A DNA stretch of 8,405 nt from NCBI GenBank assembly GCA_945926565.1, contig CAMELY010000058.1, positions 1 to 8,405 of the forward strand, given 5' to 3'. This DNA comes from an uncultured Clostridia bacterium (GTDB lineage Bacteria > Bacillota > Clostridia > Oscillospirales > Oscillospiraceae). The notes below the pieces were generated by a model. That model searched no databases, was not told the origin of the DNA, and saw nothing but the letters and a program-made list of their open reading frames with translations. Positions 4,801 through 8,405 of this stretch are shown here, piece after piece (within the stretch, counting starts at the first letter, position 1; each line of letters begins with the position of its first letter). A program made the position numbers and the translations under genes.

Positions 4801-6231
4801 TTATCCCTCCGCCAGACGGCCGGTGGAATCCACTGCGGCGGAAGAGCGGGGAGCGCCCCGGCCGGGTCCGGACTTGAGAATATCCAGAATGTCCCGCAGG
4901 CCACTGTGGGTGGTGACTACGATCACATTGTCGTGGAGCATCAGCCGGTCGCTGCCCCGGGGATTGAAGGCCCGGCCGCCCCGGATAATGGTGGAGACAA
5001 TCACGTCCGGGCGCAGATTCAGGTCCTGGAGAGGAATGTTCAGAATGGGTGAGGGGGCGCTGAGCCGAAACTCCAGCGCCTCTGCCTTGTTGTCCAGAAT
5101 GCGGTACAGGGTCTCCACATTACTCCCGGTGGTGTTGTTCATGGCCCGGACATATTGGAGAATGTGCAGGGCGGTGAGTTCCTTGGGGCAGATCATGCTG
5201 CCCACCCGCAGCCGCTGCAGCACCTCGCCGAAGGGCATCCGGGAGACCTTGGTCACCAGCTTGGCGTGTGGGTTATAGATGGAACTGAGCATGGAGAGCA
5301 TCAGGTTCTCCTCGTCCAGATTGGTCAGAGCCACAATGCCCTGGGCGGACTCCAGCCCCTCTTCCATCAGCACCTCTCGGTTGAGGCTGCTGCCGTGGAT
5401 AATCATGGCCTCCGGCAGAGATTCGCTCAGCGCCTCGCAGCGGGACTGGTCCGCCTCGATGATCTTAATGGAGAAGTTCATGGGAGCCAGCTGATAGGCC
5501 AGATAGTAGGCAATCTGGCCGCCGCCCACGATCATTACGTCCCGCACCTGTCCGGCGGACATGCCGATGCGCTGGAAAAAGTGGGAGGTGTTCCGGGGGG
5601 AGCCTGCAATAGAAACCGTATCTCCCCGCCGGAAGACAAAATCGCCCCGGGGGATGAGAACCTTGTTTTCCCGCTCCACAGCACAGACCAGCACATCGGT
5701 GCCCAGCTTCTGATTCATCCGCACCAGAGGCATACCCACCAGCGGATTGGCCCCCTCCAGGGAGAAGGTGAGCAGCTCTGCCCGGCCCCGGGCAAAGGTG
5801 GAGATTTCAATGGCCTTGGGGGTACGGAGCAGCCGGGCGATCTCAGTGGCGGCGGTCAGCTCCGGATTGATAATCATAGAGATGCCCAGACTCTTCTGGA
5901 GATAGTCCCGCTCCTTGAAATAGGTGAAGTCCCGTACCCGGGCGATGGTGGTGATATTGCTGCCCGCCTTTTTGGCGATGACGCAGCAGAGCAGATTCAC
6001 CTCGTCCGACCCGGTGACAGCGATGAGCACGTCGGCAGAGGCAATTCCGGCCTCCTCCAGCATTTGAAAGCTGGTGCCGTTGCCCACAAAGCCCATGACG
6101 TCGAAGTTGTCCGCCACCCGCTGCAGCTTGCTGCGGTTGAGGTCGACAACTGTGATATCATATTTCTCCTGGCTCAGCTGTTCGGCCAGTGTGGCGCCGA
6201 TTTTGCCGCAGCCGATAATGATAATATTCAT
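4801..6231 (-). CDS. trkA: Trk potassium uptake regulatory subunit TrkA, 476 aa
   Basis: TrkA is the cytosolic nucleotide-binding ring that gates TrkH. Two RCK units in tandem mark full-length TrkA rather than the single-unit KtrA. The first RCK_N starts MNIIIIGCGKIG (GxGxxG at 7-12) with D30 at the end of strand 2, and RCK_C spans about 140-222. The second RCK_N starts VMIVGGGQIAYYLA (232-245), with Ala in place of the third Gly and E259 at the end of strand 2, and RCK_C spans about 370-452. These sites bind NAD(H) or ATP/ADP in the family. After the last domain a Gly/Pro/Ser-rich tail (about 455-476) extends past the usual end (E. coli TrkA has 458 residues); its last codons hold the trkH ribosome binding site. 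The start has AGGAG about 10 nt upstream and gives the standard N-terminus. It is first in a trkA-trkH operon. Confidence 0.97.
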   Translation of the reverse strand: MNIIIIGCGKIGATLAEQLSQEKYDITVVDLNRSKLQRVADNFDVMGFVGNGTSFQMLEEAGIASADVLIAVTGSDEVNLLCCVIAKKAGSNITTIARVRDFTYFKERDYLQKSLGISMIINPELTAATEIARLLRTPKAIEISTFARGRAELLTFSLEGANPLVGMPLVRMNQKLGTDVLVCAVERENKVLIPRGDFVFRRGDTVSIAGSPRNTSHFFQRIGMSAGQVRDVMIVGGGQIAYYLAYQLAPMNFSIKIIEADQSRCEALSESLPEAMIIHGSSLNREVLMEEGLESAQGIVALTNLDEENLMLSMLSSIYNPHAKLVTKVSRMPFGEVLQRLRVGSMICPKELTALHILQYVRAMNNTTGSNVETLYRILDNKAEALEFRLSAPSPILNIPLQDLNLRPDVIVSTIIRGGRAFNPRGSDRLMLHDNVIVVTTHSGLRDILDILKSGPGRGAPRSSAAVDSTGRLAEG

Positions 6232-6279
6232 TGCATGACGCTCCTACTCGCACTCAAAAAGAGAAATACATCCACACAT

Positions 6280-6308
6280 AGCATAGCACAAAAGAAGTCC
6301 GGCGGCAA
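6280..6308 (-). promoter_or_regulatory. Candidate trkAH promoter overlapping a terminator stem
   Basis: On the minus strand TTGCCG (6303-6308, 4/6) is followed after exactly 17 bases by TATGCT (6280-6285, 4/6), with an extended TGC directly before the -10. The -35 lies in the loop and descending arm of the second terminator (6297-6320). The start of transcription would be near 6273, with a leader of about 42 nt, too short for a c-di-AMP riboswitch. It is the best candidate in the 65-nt gap, but its hexamers are mediocre. Confidence 0.4.
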
Positions 6309-6320
6309 CTGCCGCCGGAC
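6297..6320 (-). terminator. Second (distal) terminator after the HD-domain gene
   Basis: GTCCGGCGGC (6297-6306) and GCCGCCGGAC (6311-6320) form a perfect, very GC-rich 10-bp stem with a 4-nt loop. On the minus strand it is followed by TTCTTTTGTG. It stands 18 nt beyond the first terminator, so the two act in tandem. Confidence 0.75.
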
Positions 6321-6338
6321 CGGAAAACACGGAAAAAA

Positions 6339-6364
6339 GGCCGGATGCAATTGCACATCCGGCC
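6339..6364 (-). terminator. First terminator after the HD-domain gene (mnmA transcript)
   Basis: GGCCGGATG (6339-6347) and CATCCGGCC (6356-6364) form a perfect 9-bp stem with an 8-nt loop. On the minus strand it is followed directly by TTTTTT. It begins 31 nt after the stop of the HD gene at 6396. The loop contains the palindrome GCAATTGC, which allows a slightly shifted pairing. Confidence 0.85.
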
Positions 6365-6395
6365 GAAAGTGTCCGATTTTGTTTGACTCAGGCGA

Positions 6396-6953
6396 TCAAT
6401 CCACCGCGTCGCTGGCCCGCATGGCCTGAATGGTGCGGTCGATCAGATCGTTCAGCTCCCAGCCCAGCATCTGGGCGCCCCGCTCAATGACCTCCCGGGA
6501 GCAGCCGGCGGCAAACTTCTTGTCCTTGTACTTTTTTCGTACCGACTTGACCTCCAGGTCGCTGACGCTCTTGGAGGGGCGCATAATGGCCACCGCGCCG
6601 ATGAGACCGGTGAGCTCGTCCACGGCATAGAGCACCTTCTCCATCTCGTGCTCCGGGGCGATGTCCACCGTCAGGGCGTAACCATGGCTGGCAGTGGCGT
6701 GAATGATGGATTCATCCAGGCCATACTGGCGCATGAGCTCCTGGCTCTTGATACAGTGTTGCTCCGGATACTGCTCGAAATCCAGGTCGTGAAGAATGCC
6801 CACCGTCTCCCAGAAATCCGCCTGGTCGCCATAGCCCAGCTGCTGGGCGTACCAGCGCATGACGTCGCCGACAATCCGGCCGTGTTTCAGATGGAATTCT
6901 CCCTGATTGTACGCCTGGAGCAGTGTCCAGGCCTCCTGTGGTGTAGGAATCAT
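6396..6953 (-). CDS. HD-domain metal-dependent phosphohydrolase, 185 aa
   Basis: The HD superfamily covers metal-dependent phosphatases and phosphodiesterases, often acting on nucleotides. The metal ligands expected for the fold are visible: H24 (FHLKHGRIVGD), the H55-D56 doublet (VGILHDLDFEQYPEQH), H90 (IHATASHGYA) and D112 (AVDELTGLIGA). The region from 125 to 150 is lysine-rich (SVRKKYKDKKF), and the C-terminus (156-185) is helical. There is no membrane segment, response-regulator domain or (p)ppGpp synthetase domain, so it is a small cytosolic single-domain enzyme. Its substrate is unknown. The start has a textbook AAGGAGG 8 nt upstream. It follows mnmA by 57 nt with no clear terminator between, so it is probably on the mnmA transcript, though nothing shows a functional link. 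Two tandem terminators follow it. Confidence 0.9.
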   Translation of the reverse strand: MIPTPQEAWTLLQAYNQGEFHLKHGRIVGDVMRWYAQQLGYGDQADFWETVGILHDLDFEQYPEQHCIKSQELMRQYGLDESIIHATASHGYALTVDIAPEHEMEKVLYAVDELTGLIGAVAIMRPSKSVSDLEVKSVRKKYKDKKFAAGCSREVIERGAQMLGWELNDLIDRTIQAMRASDAVD

Positions 6954-7010
6954 TTTGTTTTCCTCCTTATATGTGTCTGTGAAAAGAGAATAAGGCAGAT
7001 GCCTGCCTGT

Positions 7011-8096
7011 TCAGGATTCATCCAGTGTGCGGCAGATGGTGCCGCCGCCCAGTACCAGGCCGCCGTCATAGAGCACCACCGCCTGACCCGGGGTCATGGC
7101 CCGCTGGGGCCGGTCAAAGTCCAGACGGAGCAGCCCCTCCGGCGTCATGGAAGCAGTAGCCCACTGCTCCGGCTGCCGGTACCGGGTCATGGCCTTCACC
7201 CGGAGGGGGCCGGGCAGAGCGTCGAAGGCGATCCAGTTCAGATCCTCCGCCAGCAGGCTCCGGCGATAGAGAGACACCTCCGGCCCCACGGTCACCGTGT
7301 TGGCGGCCATATGCTTGCCGCAGACGTAGCAGGGGGTGCCCAGAGCCAATCCGAGACCCTTACGCTGGCCTAACGTGTATCGGACGGCGCCCCGGTGCTG
7401 CCCGAGCACCTGGCCGTCCTGGCTGAGAAAGTCGCCGGGGGGATAGCGCTTTCCAGTGTGCTGCTCCAGAAAGGCGCCGTAATCCCCGTCCGGGATGAAA
7501 CAGATATCCTGACTGTCATGCTTTTTGGCGTTGACGAGGCCCTGAGCGGCGGCGATCTCCCGTACGCGGGACTTTTCCAGGTCGCCCAGAGGGAACCGGA
7601 CGTGGGCGAGCTGCTCCTGGGTCATGGTGTAGAGCACATAGCTCTGATCCTTGGAGGGATCCAGGCCCTTGCCCAGCAGGTAACGCCCGGACTGGGGGTC
7701 CCGCCAGATGCGGGCGTAATGGCCGGTGACTACATAGTCCATGCCCCATTCCCGGGCAGTCTGGAAGAGCCGGTCGAACTTCAGATACCGGTTGCAGTCG
7801 ATGCAGGGGTTTGGGGTGCCGCCCGCCTCGTAGACCCGGCAGAATTTATCCATGACCTGGGTACGGAAATCAACGGTGCAGTCCAGCACCTCATAGGGAA
7901 TGCCCAGCTGAAAGGCCACCTCCATAGCGTCCTCAATGTCCTCTTGGGCGCAGCAGGTGTGAAACCGGCCGTGACTGCCGTAGTACAGCCGCATAGTCAC
8001 CCCCTGGCAGTCATAGCCCTGGGCCTGCATGAGATAGGCGGCCACCGAGCTGTCCACGCCGCCGCTCATGGCGATGAGCGCCCGCTGCTGTGCCAT
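7011..8096 (-). CDS. mnmA: tRNA-specific 2-thiouridylase MnmA, 361 aa
   Basis: MnmA uses ATP to adenylate U34 of tRNA-Lys, -Glu and -Gln and replaces O2 with sulfur. The PP-loop SGGVDSS (11-17) lies at the N-terminus. The expected active-site cysteines are C101 (NPCIDCN, 96-102) and C199 (DSQDICFIPDGDY, 194-206). HYARI (126-130), the KDQSYVLY tRNA-contact motif (149-156) and GQRKGLGLALG (243-253) are all in the family order, followed by a C-terminal beta-barrel domain ending GGGTICRT. The length is standard. The start has AGGAGG 8 nt upstream. The position equivalent to Asp99 of E. coli MnmA is Cys (C98) here, giving a CxxC plus a distant Cys. There is also a CC pair (48-49) in the HTCCAQED segment. 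No cysteine desulfurase gene lies in this window. It has its own promoter and is followed by the HD gene. Confidence 0.97.
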   Translation of the reverse strand: MAQQRALIAMSGGVDSSVAAYLMQAQGYDCQGVTMRLYYGSHGRFHTCCAQEDIEDAMEVAFQLGIPYEVLDCTVDFRTQVMDKFCRVYEAGGTPNPCIDCNRYLKFDRLFQTAREWGMDYVVTGHYARIWRDPQSGRYLLGKGLDPSKDQSYVLYTMTQEQLAHVRFPLGDLEKSRVREIAAAQGLVNAKKHDSQDICFIPDGDYGAFLEQHTGKRYPPGDFLSQDGQVLGQHRGAVRYTLGQRKGLGLALGTPCYVCGKHMAANTVTVGPEVSLYRRSLLAEDLNWIAFDALPGPLRVKAMTRYRQPEQWATASMTPEGLLRLDFDRPQRAMTPGQAVVLYDGGLVLGGGTICRTLDES

Positions 8097-8144
8097 CCGT
8101 GTTTCCTCCTCTTGATAGAATCAACATACTGTGTTTGTTGGTAT

Positions 8145-8173
8145 ATACTAGCACGGAGGAATCCAGATGTCAA
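8145..8173 (-). promoter_or_regulatory. Promoter of mnmA and the HD gene
   Basis: On the minus strand a perfect -35 TTGACA (8168-8173) is followed after exactly 17 bases by TAGTAT (8145-8150, 4/6), with an extended TGC before it. Transcription should start near 8138, with a leader of about 42 nt to the ATG at 8096. Confidence 0.75.
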
Positions 8174-8193
8174 TGGAAAATCGGAAGAAGAAA

Positions 8194-8226
8194 CCGCCGC
8201 CCAGGCTTAAACGGCCTGAGCGACGG
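8194..8226 (-). terminator. Terminator of the amino acid ABC transporter transcript
   Basis: On the minus-strand RNA, CCGUCGCUCAGGC (8226-8214) pairs with GCCUGGGCGGCGG (8206-8194) over 13 bp with two G-U pairs and a 7-nt loop. UUUCUUCUUCC follows. It starts 14 nt after the stop of the ABC ATPase gene at 8241. Confidence 0.8.
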
Positions 8227-8240
8227 AAAGAAGGGAAAGA

Positions 8241-8405
8241 TTACAGAACCTTGGAGAGGAAGAACTTGGTGCGCTCCTCCTTGGGATTGCTGAACACCTC
8301 CTGGGGGGTGCCCTGCTCCACAATGCCGCCGCCGTCCATGAACAGCACCCGGGTGCCCACCTCACGGGCAAAGCCCATCTCGTGGGTGACCACCACCATG
8401 GTCAT
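8241..8405 (-). CDS. Polar amino acid ABC transporter ATP-binding protein, C-terminal 54 codons (5' end beyond the window)
   Basis: This is the C-terminal end of a GlnQ/ArtP/HisP-type ATPase, which powers uptake of polar amino acids such as glutamine at the inner face of the membrane. The visible part has [16 protein letters not shown], whose VTHEMGFA is the H-loop (switch His at visible residue 8) and is diagnostic of this subfamily. It is followed by [22 protein letters not shown] and a short terminal helix ending FFLSKVL. About 190 upstream residues with the Walker A, signature and Walker B motifs lie outside the window. The frame is open to the edge, so the Met at 8405 is internal and not a start. 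Its permease and binding protein genes are expected upstream. Which amino acid it carries cannot be told from this part. Confidence 0.93.
   Translation of the reverse strand: MTMVVVTHEMGFAREVGTRVLFMDGGGIVEQGTPQEVFSNPKEERTKFFLSKVL

Noticed and set aside
6232..6296. c-di-AMP (ydaO-type) riboswitch in front of trkA
   Set aside because: Such riboswitches often precede K+ transporter genes, but here the leader is under about 65 nt after a terminator, too short for the aptamer.
3676..6429. Two long plus-strand open frames opposite trkH and trkA (3676-5052 and 5155-6429)
   Set aside because: They mirror well-supported trk genes, have Gln/Gly/His-rich shadow-like compositions and no good ribosome binding sites or promoters.
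6993..7008. Small hairpin AGGCAG-N4-CTGCCT between mnmA and the HD gene, followed by TATTCTCTTTTC on the minus strand
   Set aside because: A 6-bp stem with an interrupted T-tract is too weak to call a terminator. It could cause minor attenuation.

Overview
The window is a high-GC stretch of bacterial chromosome. All eleven supported genes lie on the minus strand, so the order of transcription runs from high to low coordinates. Firmicute-type Shine-Dalgarno sequences (AGGAGG-like), extended -10 promoters (TGn before the hexamer), a DUF6774-like small protein and the CxxC form of MnmA point to a GC-rich Clostridia member, most likely Oscillospiraceae (Flavonifractor/Lawsonibacter/Oscillibacter-like). 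This placement is inferred from gene content, not from a marker gene.

Layout in transcription order. (1) 8405-8241: the last 54 codons of a polar amino acid ABC transporter ATPase, followed by an intrinsic terminator. (2) 8173-6297: a consensus-like promoter drives mnmA (tRNA U34 2-thiolation) and an HD-domain phosphohydrolase, closed by two tandem terminators. (3) 6308-3276: trkA and trkH, a K+ uptake pair spaced by 3 nt, with a candidate promoter whose -35 overlaps the preceding terminator and a terminator downstream. (4) 3234-1219: an autonomous three-gene operon with its own promoter and terminator. It encodes a stand-alone ATP-grasp ligase and two short SMR/EamA-type membrane proteins of opposite predicted topology. 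(5) 1196-749: two very small genes, the second with its ribosome binding site buried in a strong hairpin. (6) 608-1: the N-terminal 202 codons of a type I L-asparaginase, cut by the window edge, with its own promoter.

Most units are ordinary housekeeping: tRNA modification, K+ homeostasis, amino acid uptake and asparagine breakdown. The unit most likely to be a little-described system is the ATP-grasp/paired half-transporter operon. It looks like a self-contained 'make an amide-linked small molecule and move it across the membrane' module. The product and substrate cannot be read from the sequence. No tRNA, rRNA, CRISPR array, insertion sequence, attachment site or origin was seen, and no gap without a gene exceeds 190 bases.
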